Shown: positions 17,942-27,520, counted from the first letter of the stretch. The stretch: 64,000 bases of DNA from Gaetbulibacter_A aestuarii (GCF_039537665.1 NZ_BAABAY010000001.1:744001-808000), one strand, 5' to 3'. Numbers and translations are program-made. The notes: generated by a model from the sequence alone, not told the origin.

Positions 17942-18379
17942 ATGATGACCATCTCAATAGGTAACGATCATGCCGGAACAGATTACAAAAACGCTATTGT
18001 AAAACACCTGGAAATTCAAGGTTACACGGTAATTAATCATGGTACCGATAGTCATGATAGTGTAGATTATGCCGATTTTGTACATCCTGTTGCTGACGAT
18101 GTTGAAAACGGAAAATCAACCTATGGTATTTTGATTTGTGGAAGCGCTAACGGTGTTGCTATTACAGCGAACAAACACCAGGGCATTCGTGCCGGTTTAT
18201 GCTGGAATAAAGAAATTGTTGAGCTTATACGAGGTCATAACAATGCCAATATTTTATGTATTCCTGCACGTTTTACAGCAATTATTCAAGCCGTTGAAAT
18301 GGTAGATGTTTTCTTGAAAACCGAATTTGAAGGCGGTCGTCATTTACGACGCATCAATAAAATTCCATTATCCTGCTAA
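17942..18379 (+). CDS. rpiB: Ribose-5-phosphate isomerase B
   Basis: RpiB interconverts ribose-5-phosphate and ribulose-5-phosphate in the pentose phosphate pathway. The 145-residue product has the RpiB/LacAB signature IGNDHAGTDYK at the N-terminus, the active-site cysteine region ILICGSANGVAITANK (about residues 66-81) and the catalytic-site RGHNNANIL segment. Two ATG codons in tandem (17942 and 17945) are possible starts. It is the first gene of a tight three-gene operon; its TAA is followed directly by the ATG of the cation exporter. Confidence 0.95.
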   Translation: MMTISIGNDHAGTDYKNAIVKHLEIQGYTVINHGTDSHDSVDYADFVHPVADDVENGKSTYGILICGSANGVAITANKHQGIRAGLCWNKEIVELIRGHNNANILCIPARFTAIIQAVEMVDVFLKTEFEGGRHLRRINKIPLSC

Positions 18380-19303
18380 ATGGGACACAACCATTCTCAC
18401 GACCATAGTCATTCTCATATACATTCTGATTTAAAAGGAAGAAACCTTTTAATATCTATAGTTCTAAACATTTTAATTACTGTTTCACAGGTTATTGGCG
18501 GACTCATTTCAGGAAGTTTATCCTTATTAAGTGATGCGCTGCATAATTTTAGTGATGTAATTTCGCTTGTTGTTAGCTATATTGCAAATCGCCTGGCTAA
18601 AAAAGAAGCTTCTATCCATCGTACTTTTGGTTACAAGCGCGCTGAAATTCTAGCAGCTTTTGTAAATGCCTCAGCCTTAATCGTTGTCGCTATCCTATTA
18701 ATTAATGCTGCGATCCACCGTTTTTCAGATCCGAAACACATTCAATCCGGATTAGTGATATGGTTGTCTGTTTTCGGAATTATTATGAATGGTTTAAGTG
18801 TTTTATTACTTAAAAAAGACGCAAAATCTAATTTGAATATGAAAAGCGCCTATCTGCATTTGCTTACAGATATGATGGCAAGTGTTGCGGTACTCATTGG
18901 TGGTATTTTTATGGAATTGTATCAGGTGTTTTGGGTAGATAGTGTGTTGACGTTGGTTATTGCGCTCTACCTGATCTATATGGGTTATGACCTTTTGAAA
19001 GATTCTACAAAAATGCTCATGTTGTTCACCCCGGATAATATTCCAATTCATAAGATTGTTGAGGAAGTGAATCAATTTGAATCGATTCAAAACGTGCATC
19101 ACGTTCACGTTTGGCAATTGAATGAAAGAGAAATTCATTTTGAAGCGCATATCGATTTTAATGAAGATATTGCGATCTCTAAATTTGATGAGGTCCTTCA
19201 CGAAATAGAGGCCTTACTGTTAGAAAAGTACGATATCAATCACGTGAATATTCAGCCCGAATTCAGTAAGGATGATAATAAAGATATGATCGTTCAGGAT
19301 TAA
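18380..19303 (+). CDS. Cation diffusion facilitator (CzcD/ZitB-like zinc exporter)
   Basis: The 307-residue protein begins with a histidine-rich metal-binding tail (10 His in the first 17 residues). Six membrane helices follow, with the paired HxxxD / DxxxD zinc sites (SDALHNFSDV in helix 2, HLLTDMMAS in helix 5), and then a cytoplasmic C-terminal domain of alpha-beta-beta type with HHVHVWQL. This is the CzcD/ZitB subfamily that exports Zn2+ (and Cd2+/Co2+) in exchange for protons. It starts immediately after the rpiB stop and is followed 3 bases later by a GNAT gene, so the three are surely co-transcribed. No metal-sensor gene is adjacent. Confidence 0.94.
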   Translation: MGHNHSHDHSHSHIHSDLKGRNLLISIVLNILITVSQVIGGLISGSLSLLSDALHNFSDVISLVVSYIANRLAKKEASIHRTFGYKRAEILAAFVNASALIVVAILLINAAIHRFSDPKHIQSGLVIWLSVFGIIMNGLSVLLLKKDAKSNLNMKSAYLHLLTDMMASVAVLIGGIFMELYQVFWVDSVLTLVIALYLIYMGYDLLKDSTKMLMLFTPDNIPIHKIVEEVNQFESIQNVHHVHVWQLNEREIHFEAHIDFNEDIAISKFDEVLHEIEALLLEKYDINHVNIQPEFSKDDNKDMIVQD

Positions 19304-19306
19304 ACC

Positions 19307-19750
19307 ATGATGACAACCGTAGTTAAAACTTTTGAAGAACTCACGAAACAGGAATTGTACGATCTGTTGCAATTACGAAGCGCTGTTTTTGTGGTAGAAC
19401 AGGATTGTGTATATCAGGACCTTGATGGAAAAGACACGAAAGCCTTACATGTTTTAGGTTTTAAAAATGATAAGATCGTTGCGTATACAAGAATTTTTGG
19501 TCCGGGAGTTTATTTTGAACAAGCTAGTATCGGCCGGGTTATTGTTGCTAAAAATGAACGTCGGCATGATTACGGAAATCAAATTATGAAGGCTTCCATT
19601 GAAGCGATCAAAGAACGATTTAATGAAACAACGATAAAAATCTCTGCTCAGTGTTACCTCAATAAATTTTATACCAATTTAGGGTTCAAGGCTTTTGGCG
19701 ATACTTATTTGGAGGACGGTATTCCTCATGTTTCCATGATCAAAGCATAA
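19307..19750 (+). CDS. GNAT family acetyltransferase, ElaA-like
   Basis: The 147-residue single-domain GNAT protein has the ElaA pattern. It begins FEELTKQELYDLLQLRSAVFVVEQ, a conserved V-E-Q-x-C region, and carries the acetyl-CoA loop SIGRVIVAKNERRHDYG (Q/RxxGxG/A-type) near residue 85. ElaA proteins acetylate small molecules or protein N-termini of unknown identity. It is the last gene of the rpiB operon, 3 bases after the exporter, and ends 5 bases before a convergent gene. Confidence 0.88.
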   Translation: MMTTVVKTFEELTKQELYDLLQLRSAVFVVEQDCVYQDLDGKDTKALHVLGFKNDKIVAYTRIFGPGVYFEQASIGRVIVAKNERRHDYGNQIMKASIEAIKERFNETTIKISAQCYLNKFYTNLGFKAFGDTYLEDGIPHVSMIKA

Positions 19751-19755
19751 ATTTT

Positions 19756-21162
19756 CTAACGTTTTAATGTAAAATGTCCTTTTAAGGTTTCTCCGGATTT
19801 TAAATTAATAACATACCAGTAATCACTGGTTGGTAATATATTACCATTATAAGTACCGTTCCAACCCTGATCATTGGGGAATAAATACTTCAAAAGTTTT
19901 CCGTATCTATCATAAATTAGAACATTAAATACCTGATTTGCATTATCGGTTATCATCCAAAGATCATGGCTTCCATCGTTGTTTGGGGTGAAAAAAGCAG
20001 GGATGTATAATTCATCATCAATAATTAAAATATTGAACTGTGATTCATTACTACCACAAGCAGATTCATTATAAATATAGAGCGTCTGCGATTCGGTAAT
20101 AACATCACCACCATTAAGTTGTGAACCGGATCCTCCCGGTCCTGTAAAATAATTTCCGTTAGTTAAATTTGGTAAGGTGTACGATTTATTACTTACAACA
20201 TCTCCAAAACTGTCAATAGGAATGTTATTTCTGCAACTTTCAACAGCTACAACAAATCTTGTGTAGTTGGATGGTGTCCATGTATTATGCGGGTCTAAAG
20301 TATCATCAATAATAACACAAACCAAGAATACATTAAAACCAAAATTCACGGTCATATTCGTGTTGTTACCGTTTTTTAAATTTAAAGTACATAGCAAGTT
20401 ATTACTGCAGTCTACCTTTGTTAGTGCCGTATTTTTTGAAAGATCCAGGTTTTTTATCAAATTAAAAACACAAGATAGATCATTGAGTTTAATATTTTTA
20501 CTTGTGTCTAAAACCGTTAATTTATTATCGTCGCACCACAAGGTTGTTAATTTAGTAGCGTTTGAAACATCAAGATTCGTCAGGTTATTTCGCCGGCACA
20601 CCAGCCTGCTTAGGTTAATGTTGGTTGTTAGATCTATTGTTGCAATATTGTTATAACCAAAATCTAAAACACTTAAGTTTACAAGGGACCCAATATTTAA
20701 ATCCGAAAGGTTGTTATCACTGCATATCAAGGAAATTAAACCCGGATTTTGAGTAACATCCAGATTATTTAAAAGATTATTATTACACCAAAGAATTTTT
20801 AAATCCGGGAGTATGGAAACATCCAAATTGTTAAGCAGGTTATTAGAACAGTATAATTCCGTAAGTACGGTGTTGTTGCTCAAATTTAGATTTGAAACAG
20901 TATTATCTGAACAATTAAGAATAGTAAGCGCTGAAAAAGCTTCAATACCGGTTAGGTCCGAAATATTTCTGCCTGAAACATCCAGATCGGTAATGCCGAT
21001 AATATTAGCTGTAGGCACCAAACCATCAATGGGTGCGGTATCATAATTCAAATCAATTAAAACCTGTTCAAAATTAGGATCGGGAATGGACGTGTTTTGA
21101 GCCCAACCAACATGGTATGTTAGTCCCGCCAGAAACAGATATAGATACAGTTTTATGGGCAA
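19756..21162 (-). CDS. Secreted leucine-rich-repeat protein with T9SS type B sorting domain
   Basis: The 468-residue protein has a signal peptide (about residues 1-21). About nine short leucine-rich repeats of 21 residues each (consensus LxxLxCxxNxLxxLDxSxNx) cover about residues 50-290. A spacer follows, then a C-terminal gliding-motility/CHU_C domain (PAFFTPNNDGSHDLW, then YDRYGKLLKYL). That C-terminal domain is the T9SS type B sorting signal, so the protein is exported by the type IX system and attached to or released from the surface. The LRR part probably binds protein or glycan. It follows the OmpA gene by 36 bases on the same strand. Confidence 0.9.
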   Translation of the reverse strand: MPIKLYLYLFLAGLTYHVGWAQNTSIPDPNFEQVLIDLNYDTAPIDGLVPTANIIGITDLDVSGRNISDLTGIEAFSALTILNCSDNTVSNLNLSNNTVLTELYCSNNLLNNLDVSILPDLKILWCNNNLLNNLDVTQNPGLISLICSDNNLSDLNIGSLVNLSVLDFGYNNIATIDLTTNINLSRLVCRRNNLTNLDVSNATKLTTLWCDDNKLTVLDTSKNIKLNDLSCVFNLIKNLDLSKNTALTKVDCSNNLLCTLNLKNGNNTNMTVNFGFNVFLVCVIIDDTLDPHNTWTPSNYTRFVVAVESCRNNIPIDSFGDVVSNKSYTLPNLTNGNYFTGPGGSGSQLNGGDVITESQTLYIYNESACGSNESQFNILIIDDELYIPAFFTPNNDGSHDLWMITDNANQVFNVLIYDRYGKLLKYLFPNDQGWNGTYNGNILPTSDYWYVINLKSGETLKGHFTLKR

Positions 21163-21198
21163 TTTTTTTGGTATTGGTGGTTAGTTATATACCGAACT

Positions 21199-22068
21199 CT
21201 ATTTTTCTTCTTCTTTACCAGCGTAAGTAATTACAATTTCAACCCTACGATCGAATTTAGGATCGCCGCCTAGCGGAAATTTCCGTCGCATTCCAAGATG
21301 TCGCATGCGTCGTGTACTGATCCCTTTTTTAGCAAAGTAATCATAAACATATTTTGCCCGAGCTTCAGATAAATTGCGTAACATGGTTTTTCGGTCTACA
21401 GCATCACGACTATAACGGGTACAACAAACATGACCTTCAATGGTGAAATAAATATCTTTTCGCTTTAGAAGGGTTTCTGCAATATCATCCAGAATAGGTT
21501 TCGATTGCGGAATTAATTCACTGTAACCGGTTTTAAATAAAATATTCTGGAACACAAATTTATCGCCGGCTTTTAAGGGTCCTTTCAGCTTCTCCTGAGG
21601 TGGAATCTCTTTCTCTACCACAGCTGTAGTATCCTTGGCAACTTCTATTGGTTTTTGAGGTTTGGTTTGAACTATAATTTCAACCTTACGGTTTAAGCTT
21701 CTGGTTTTGGCGACACTTTTTTCATTTACGATCTTTAATAACACCTCTCCTTTGCCATCAACGTTGGATATTAAATGTTCACTAATTTCCTGATTAGCAA
21801 AAAAGGCTTTAATGGCATTTGCGCGCTCCTTCGATAATTTCATGTTGTAATTTGCAGCACCAACATCATCACAAAAACCATAGATCTCTATGGATGCAAT
21901 ATCCAAATTATTCAAATTAGCAAGGAAGTCGTTAAGGCGGGTTTCTTCTGTTGGAGCTACCTCGTATTTATCGGTTTCAAAATACACATCATGTATTAGT
22001 TTTTCCTGTGAAAAAAGGATGCAACTATGAAATATAAGCAGTATGTAAACTATAAGTTTGTTCATCAT
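21199..22068 (-). CDS. Envelope protein with two OmpA-like peptidoglycan-binding domains
   Basis: The 289-residue protein starts with a signal peptide (about 1-21). It then has two OmpA C-terminal-like domains. The first, about 25-130, has VYFETDKYEV and a degenerate peptidoglycan loop (LSKERANAIKAFF, NRKVEI). The second, about 170-285, has ILFKTGYSEL and a loop with LSEARAKYVYDYF and DRRVEIVITY. There is no N-terminal beta-barrel. An odd cysteine pair (EGHVCCTRYS) sits where most family members have a simple GHTD turn. It probably links the outer membrane or a periplasmic complex to peptidoglycan. Confidence 0.85.
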   Translation of the reverse strand: MMNKLIVYILLIFHSCILFSQEKLIHDVYFETDKYEVAPTEETRLNDFLANLNNLDIASIEIYGFCDDVGAANYNMKLSKERANAIKAFFANQEISEHLISNVDGKGEVLLKIVNEKSVAKTRSLNRKVEIIVQTKPQKPIEVAKDTTAVVEKEIPPQEKLKGPLKAGDKFVFQNILFKTGYSELIPQSKPILDDIAETLLKRKDIYFTIEGHVCCTRYSRDAVDRKTMLRNLSEARAKYVYDYFAKKGISTRRMRHLGMRRKFPLGGDPKFDRRVEIVITYAGKEEEK

Positions 22069-22173
22069 TTAGGGAAAAAGGAAGCCAATAAATATACCAA
22101 ATTTTGAGAATTATAGCTTTTTAAAGTCCAATATTTGGTGAATTACCCGCTTAAGGGGATGAACAACAGCTTG

Positions 22174-23811
22174 TTATCGTAGGTAATTATAATAAATGGA
22201 GATATCACTAACAATATCCGTAGCTTTTTTAATAGTAGGATCATGTAATTTGTAATAATCGTATAAACCTTTACGATAGCCATAACGCTTTACTATTTCT
22301 TTGGTAAGCGCCTCAACCAAAAAGGGTTTATCATCATCGATATTCGAAATTTTAACGGCTTGAAGTTTATTAACTAAGGCGTCGTAATCCTTTTGAATAG
22401 ATTCATCTAAATTTTCTTGTTTAGCGGTTTGATAGACTTGATCTAATTCTTTTTCGGTATCTGTCTCAAATGAGAAATCAGAGGCCTTCAAAAACTCTTT
22501 AAAATCTTTAAAATCGGAGTCGGTAAACGTAAATTTATTGAGATCCTCTACCTTGTGATTGTAGTAATATTTGGTAGCGTAATCGAATACAAAATCATTA
22601 TTAATGAGCGCCGTTGTTATCGGTGATTTTTTGTTTGGTCCGGTTATAACCTCCGGTAAAATACCACCACCATCATATACTTTTCGACCATTTTTGGTTT
22701 TAAACTCATTGTAGTTTTCTTGTTTTACCCGAACCGCTTCGCCTTTCTCATTTCTATGCCAATAATCAAGCGCCTGAATACAGCGACCTGAAGGGGTGTA
22801 ATAGCGGGAAATGGTGATTTTTAATTGTGTTCCGTAAGGCAATAATTTTGGGCGTTGCACAAGACCTTTACCAAAACTTCTGGAGCCTACGATAACGGCA
22901 CGATCGAGATCCTGTAAGGCGCCCGAAACAATTTCACTGGCAGACGCGCTATTACCATTAATCAAAATAGCTAATGGAATTTCCGTATCGATAGGTTCAT
23001 TTTGAGTGTAATAGGTGCGGTTATATTTTTCCACTTTCGATTTTGTGGTAACCACTAAAGTCCCTTTTGGAACAAACAAATTAACGATATTGATGGCCTC
23101 ATTAAGTAGTCCGCCAGGATTGCCCCGTAAGTCTAAAATAATACGTTTCGCACCCTGGGCTTTAAGATCACGCAAAGCATAATTAGTTTGTGCGTAGGCC
23201 TTATCAGTAAACTGGCTTAAAACAATATAACCTGTTTTTGAATCGATCATTGAAAAATGAGGCACGGCGTTAATTTCTACCTCGGCCCGCTTTATTGTTG
23301 CTGTATGTTCTTTACCCTGGCGCATATAGGTTACATTAACCTCGGTACCCGTAGATCCTTTTAAAAGGTTTCCGGCATCATCCTTATAATCGGCCACGGT
23401 AACGGAGCCCACTTTAATAATTTCGTCACCTGCTTTCAACCCGGCCTGATCGGCAGGATAGCCTTGATAAGGCTCAACGATAAGCAATTTGTCTTTCATG
23501 GTTTTAACCTTTGCCCCAATACCCGTATAATCCCCTGTGTTGTTAATACGAGCTTCCTCTACATCCTGTTCGTTCATAAAATTCGTGTATGGATCTAAAT
23601 CGGTGAGCATATTTTTAATAGCCGTGTCCATAAGCGCCCCCGGGTTGGTATCATCAACGTAATTCATGTTGATCTCCTTATATAGGGTAGTAAAGATCTC
23701 AAGCTGCTTTGCAATCTCAAAAAAATCGTTTTGAAATGCGGTGGTTGTTAAGAATACAACGCCGGCTAAAGCAGGTATAATAATATACTTTTTGAAAAGT
23801 AATTTCTTCAT
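22174..23811 (-). CDS. S41 family carboxy-terminal processing protease (CtpA-like)
   Basis: This periplasmic serine protease of 545 residues has an N-terminal signal/anchor helix (about 8-24), a PDZ domain (about 90-170, GIGAKVKTMKDKLLIVEPYQ) and the S41 domain. The domain carries the catalytic Ser in NGNSASASEIVSGAL (about 288) and the Lys in SFGKGLVQ (about 313). CtpA-type enzymes trim or degrade periplasmic proteins, often peptidoglycan hydrolases. A C-terminal helical extension of about 150 residues is typical of the Bacteroidota forms. It is 102 bases after rnpA, the usual gene order in flavobacteria. Confidence 0.94.
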   Translation of the reverse strand: MKKLLFKKYIIIPALAGVVFLTTTAFQNDFFEIAKQLEIFTTLYKEINMNYVDDTNPGALMDTAIKNMLTDLDPYTNFMNEQDVEEARINNTGDYTGIGAKVKTMKDKLLIVEPYQGYPADQAGLKAGDEIIKVGSVTVADYKDDAGNLLKGSTGTEVNVTYMRQGKEHTATIKRAEVEINAVPHFSMIDSKTGYIVLSQFTDKAYAQTNYALRDLKAQGAKRIILDLRGNPGGLLNEAINIVNLFVPKGTLVVTTKSKVEKYNRTYYTQNEPIDTEIPLAILINGNSASASEIVSGALQDLDRAVIVGSRSFGKGLVQRPKLLPYGTQLKITISRYYTPSGRCIQALDYWHRNEKGEAVRVKQENYNEFKTKNGRKVYDGGGILPEVITGPNKKSPITTALINNDFVFDYATKYYYNHKVEDLNKFTFTDSDFKDFKEFLKASDFSFETDTEKELDQVYQTAKQENLDESIQKDYDALVNKLQAVKISNIDDDKPFLVEALTKEIVKRYGYRKGLYDYYKLHDPTIKKATDIVSDISIYYNYLR

Positions 23812-23913
23812 CTATTTAAAAAATTTCGCCAATCCCTGACCATTAATTTCTTAGTCATATCGACTGGTATTGTCCAATTCTGTTAAATGCCCGTTACAGG
23901 CTTTCATAGCGTC

Positions 23914-24279
23914 TTAATTATTAGATATTTTTTTTGAAAACACTCGAAATAATTGTGCCATTTTTTCTTCCAGATCCGCGTAGGCTGGAATTTCTTTTCC
24001 AATATACAAAATCATAAACGCATGGGGCGAAGAAATGTTGCTAAGATAATCGGCTTTATTAAGGCGATAAACCTCACGTAGTAAACGCTTTATTCGGTTT
24101 CGATCAACAGCGCGTTTAAAGGAGCGTTTACTCACGGAAACTCCGGTTTTCATCTGGGCGCCATCCTTGAATTCAAACGATTTATAAACCAACCTTAGAG
24201 GAAATGCAGAAACGGATTGACCCTCTTCAAAAAGCTGCTCAATGAGTTTTTTTCCTTTAAGTTTTTCAGCTGGATTCAC
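23914..24279 (-). CDS. rnpA: Ribonuclease P protein component
   Basis: This is the 121-residue protein subunit of RNase P, which matures tRNA 5' ends. The RNR signature is present as FKRAVDRNRIKRLLREVYR (about residues 50-68). The start codon is GTG at 24279 (residues MNPAEKLKGKKL...), with no better ATG in frame. A consensus -7 box at 24310-24317 places the transcript start about 25 bases upstream, which supports it. rpmH is not adjacent, which is normal in this phylum. Confidence 0.94.
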   Translation of the reverse strand: MNPAEKLKGKKLIEQLFEEGQSVSAFPLRLVYKSFEFKDGAQMKTGVSVSKRSFKRAVDRNRIKRLLREVYRLNKADYLSNISSPHAFMILYIGKEIPAYADLEEKMAQLFRVFSKKISNN

Positions 24280-24309
24280 AGTAAAAATTCAAGAGTTATG
24301 ATTAAAGTT

Positions 24310-24317
24310 CAAAGGTA
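24310..24317 (-). promoter_or_regulatory. -7 box of rnpA (TACCTTTG)
   Basis: This is an exact TAnnTTTG match on the minus strand, 30 bases before the GTG start of rnpA. Confidence 0.6.
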
Positions 24318-24475
24318 ATAAAATTAAGTAGCGGGTTACCCCTGAATTTTGATCTCACCGAACTATCCAAAGTAAATTAGGAAGCGATGTTAACGCAAGC
24401 TCCCGAGCAATATGATAAATGTCATATGAATACTCACTGATCAACAGTATATTGAATCCGTAAAACCCTAACGGA

Positions 24476-26329
24476 ATGGGACAAACACAAGTTACCAGAC
24501 TAAAAACCAAAAAAGACCGCGCTAATTATATTCATCATCTTTTAAATGATCTTAAGGCTTTAGATCAAATGATAGAAAATGATATGATAGAATCCGGCTC
24601 TTTGCGCATTGGTGCCGAACAAGAACTTGTAATTGTTAACGAACAATTTTTGCCTGATAGCAGCTCAGAATCTTTGTTAACAGCTATAAACGACCCGCAT
24701 TTTACAACTGAAATAGGAAATTTTAACCTGGAGATAAATTTGGATCCGATAGCACTTGAAAAAGATAGTTTCTCCAAAATGCACGATCAATTAAATAGAT
24801 TTTTAGAAAAAGCTAAAAAAGTTGCAGCTTCCAAAAACCTGCATTTGGTCTTAACCGGTATTTTACCATCACTTTCTGTGGATAAGGTTACCACTGAAAA
24901 CCTTACCAATGCGCCCCGATACAATTTGTTGAATAAGGCTCTGAAGCAGTACAGGCCACAGGGTTTTGATGTACACATTAAAGGTGTTGATGAAGTAAAC
25001 CTGAAATATGATTCCGTAATGTTGGAAGGATGCAACACAAGTTTTCAAATGCATTTACAACTGAATCCGAAAACTTTTGTAGACGATTACAACTGGGCGC
25101 AAGCAATTGCCGGCCCTGTCTTAAGTATTTGTGTGAACTCGCCTATTTTGTTTGGCAAAGAATTATGGAAGGAAACCCGTATTGCACTTTTTACCCAAAG
25201 TGTAGATACTCGAATAAATTCATTTTTATTAAATGAAAAACAATCGCGTGTAAGTTTTGGAAATGATTGGCAAACAGGTTCGGTCAGTGATATTTTTAAA
25301 GATAACATTTCCCGGTTTCGAAGTTTTTTGAGCACTAATTTTATTACGGACAGTACTGAAATGCTAGCCCACGGAGAGATTCCTAAACTAAAGGCTTTAA
25401 GCATACAAAATAGTACGGTTTATCCCTGGAATAGGGTTTGCTATGGCGTTTTGAATGGCCGCCCTAATCTACGGATTGAAAATCGATATATTCCTTCAGG
25501 CCCAACCCCAACGGATGAAATTGCCAATTTGGCCTTCTGGGTAGGCCTGATGTTAGGACGCCCGAAAACCTACAAACAGATCCATGAAAAATGGGACTTT
25601 AAAGATGTTAAAACCAACTTTTTTAACGCGGCACGCTATGGCATGGCCACCCAGTTCTATTGGGACGGAAAATACGTTCCCAGCGATCAACTTATCCTTC
25701 ACGAATTATTACCAATGGCTTATAAAGGCCTTAAAAAAGCAGGTATTGCCGTATCGGATATTGATTACTACCTGAATATTATTAAACATCGCGCAGAGGA
25801 CCACACTGGGGCAGAATGGCTTATTCGGAATTACCGCCGGTTATTAAAATCGCATAAGCGTTACGATGCCATGCAAATTCTTACGGCTAAAATGTATGAG
25901 AAACAGGAAAAAGGCTATCCCGTTTCTGTTTGGAGCGCTGTAAATCATCCCGATGAATCGCCCTTTAAGGATACCCGGGTTGTAAAGCATATTATGAGTT
26001 ATGATATTTTTTCCGTGAGTAAAAAAGATAGCGTGAAACTGGTTTTAAATATCATGCTTTGGAAGAATATCCACCACATGCCTGTTATAGATAAAGACCG
26101 CAATTTGGTAGGTTTGTTAACCTGGTCTGATATTAAAACCTATACAAAACAACCTTTCAACCAAAACGATAGTGTTGGCGATTTAATGAAAACCAAACTT
26201 ATCACGACTGAGGAACAAGTTCCTATTAAAGAAGCTGAAGCACTTATGAAAAAACACCGCATAGGCTGTTTACCTGTAATGAAAAAGAACAAGTTGGTTG
26301 GACTTATAACCTTAAACGATTTGAAATAG
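24476..26329 (+). CDS. GCS2-type glutamate-cysteine-ligase-like enzyme fused to two CBS domains
   Basis: The 617-residue cytoplasmic protein has an N-terminal ATP-grasp-like GCS2 ligase domain (about 30-450). Its landmarks are IGAEQELVIVN near residue 45, LNPKTFVDDYNWAQAI and FGNDWQTGSVSDIF. A pair of CBS domains follows at about 502-555 and 566-617 (HHMPVIDKDRNLVGLLTW; HRIGCLPVMKKNKLVGLITL). GCS2 enzymes ligate glutamate (or another acid) to an amine; CBS pairs bind adenine nucleotides and act as regulatory modules. The substrate is not known. The stop codon TAG touches the ATG of a zinc deacylase gene, so the two are co-translated and probably act on the same amide bond or pathway. Confidence 0.85.
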   Translation: MGQTQVTRLKTKKDRANYIHHLLNDLKALDQMIENDMIESGSLRIGAEQELVIVNEQFLPDSSSESLLTAINDPHFTTEIGNFNLEINLDPIALEKDSFSKMHDQLNRFLEKAKKVAASKNLHLVLTGILPSLSVDKVTTENLTNAPRYNLLNKALKQYRPQGFDVHIKGVDEVNLKYDSVMLEGCNTSFQMHLQLNPKTFVDDYNWAQAIAGPVLSICVNSPILFGKELWKETRIALFTQSVDTRINSFLLNEKQSRVSFGNDWQTGSVSDIFKDNISRFRSFLSTNFITDSTEMLAHGEIPKLKALSIQNSTVYPWNRVCYGVLNGRPNLRIENRYIPSGPTPTDEIANLAFWVGLMLGRPKTYKQIHEKWDFKDVKTNFFNAARYGMATQFYWDGKYVPSDQLILHELLPMAYKGLKKAGIAVSDIDYYLNIIKHRAEDHTGAEWLIRNYRRLLKSHKRYDAMQILTAKMYEKQEKGYPVSVWSAVNHPDESPFKDTRVVKHIMSYDIFSVSKKDSVKLVLNIMLWKNIHHMPVIDKDRNLVGLLTWSDIKTYTKQPFNQNDSVGDLMKTKLITTEEQVPIKEAEALMKKHRIGCLPVMKKNKLVGLITLNDLK

Positions 26330-27520
26330 ATGACCGAAGTATTCAGCAAGGCCATATTGCAAAAAATTGAGGTGAATCGCTTTATAGGAAAGGTTAACGG
26401 CACCCGACCAGGGCCTTCTGTTATTTTCTTTGGAGGAATTCACGGTAATGAAAACTCGGGGGTTGTAGCGCTGAAAAAGCTTTTTGAAACGCTACGACCT
26501 GAAGCTTTTTGTGGCTCGGTTTATGGTATATCAGGAAATTTAAAAGCACTGGAAATACACCGAAGGTTCATAGAAAAGGACCTGAACCGTTTATGGACTT
26601 TAGAAAATATCAAAAAAATAAGATCCAAAAAGAATCCAAATAGCGAAGAGAGTGAACTACTAAAGATTTTAAATATTATTGAATTCATTATTTCCTATAA
26701 TCAACCACCGTTTTATTTTATCGACCTGCACAGCACTTCAAGCAAAACCCTGCCATTTATTACCATTAACGATGCCCTGATCAACCGGAAATTTTCCAAA
26801 CAATTTCCGGTTCCTATAATTTTAGGTATAGAAGAATATTTAACAGGGCCTTTATTGAGTTATATCAATCAATTAGGGTATGTGTCATTGGGTTTTGAAT
26901 CTGGTCAACACGATGATATCAGCGCCATAAACAACAGTGTCGCCTTTATTAATTTAGCTTTGAAATATTCCGGGGTTTTAAGCACACAAAGCCCTAAAAT
27001 GGACAACTATTTTAACGAGCTTAAATTTCAATCTGCGAATTTGAATGATATTTTTGAGATTATTTATTTATATCGCATTCATGATGGCGAAACCTTTAAG
27101 ATGGATGATGGTTTCAAGAGTTTTCAAAGTATTCACAGAGGAAAACCGCTCGCCAGAAGTAATTCTAAAATAATAAAAGCGCCTTATACCGGGCGAGTCT
27201 TTATGCCACTTTATCAAACACAGGGAGCTGAAGGGTTTTTTATTATCAGGGTTATTCCGCCAATCTTTTTAAAATTGTCCAGCTGGTTTAGGCATTTAAA
27301 ACTAGACCAGTTATTAGTGATCTTACCAGGAGTGTCCTGGGCGAACAAAAAACAAGGTGTACTTCAAGTGAATTTATCAATCGCACGATTTTTTGCAAAA
27401 TCTCTTTTTCATTTGCTAGGGTATCGTCATCGACAGGTTACAAGAAAGCGTTTGCTCTTATACAATCGCGAACGCGTTGCCAAGACAGCTATGTATAAAA
27501 AAGAACAGTGGTACTGGTAA
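26330..27520 (+). CDS. Succinylglutamate desuccinylase/aspartoacylase family zinc deacylase
   Basis: The 396-residue protein has the AstE/AspA zinc-carboxypeptidase fold. The metal ligands are in GGIHGNENSG (His and Glu, about residues 35-44), a KDLNRLW substrate motif follows (about 84), and the third ligand is in FIDLHSTSSK (about 131). The C-terminal part, with the KAPYTGRVFMP segment, is the barrel-like domain of the family. Such enzymes hydrolyse N-acyl amino acids (succinyl-glutamate, acetyl-aspartate). No other arginine-succinyltransferase pathway genes are nearby, so the AST pathway is unlikely. The adjacent GCS2-CBS ligase suggests a make-and-break pair for an unknown amide. Confidence 0.85.
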   Translation: MTEVFSKAILQKIEVNRFIGKVNGTRPGPSVIFFGGIHGNENSGVVALKKLFETLRPEAFCGSVYGISGNLKALEIHRRFIEKDLNRLWTLENIKKIRSKKNPNSEESELLKILNIIEFIISYNQPPFYFIDLHSTSSKTLPFITINDALINRKFSKQFPVPIILGIEEYLTGPLLSYINQLGYVSLGFESGQHDDISAINNSVAFINLALKYSGVLSTQSPKMDNYFNELKFQSANLNDIFEIIYLYRIHDGETFKMDDGFKSFQSIHRGKPLARSNSKIIKAPYTGRVFMPLYQTQGAEGFFIIRVIPPIFLKLSSWFRHLKLDQLLVILPGVSWANKKQGVLQVNLSIARFFAKSLFHLLGYRHRQVTRKRLLLYNRERVAKTAMYKKEQWYW

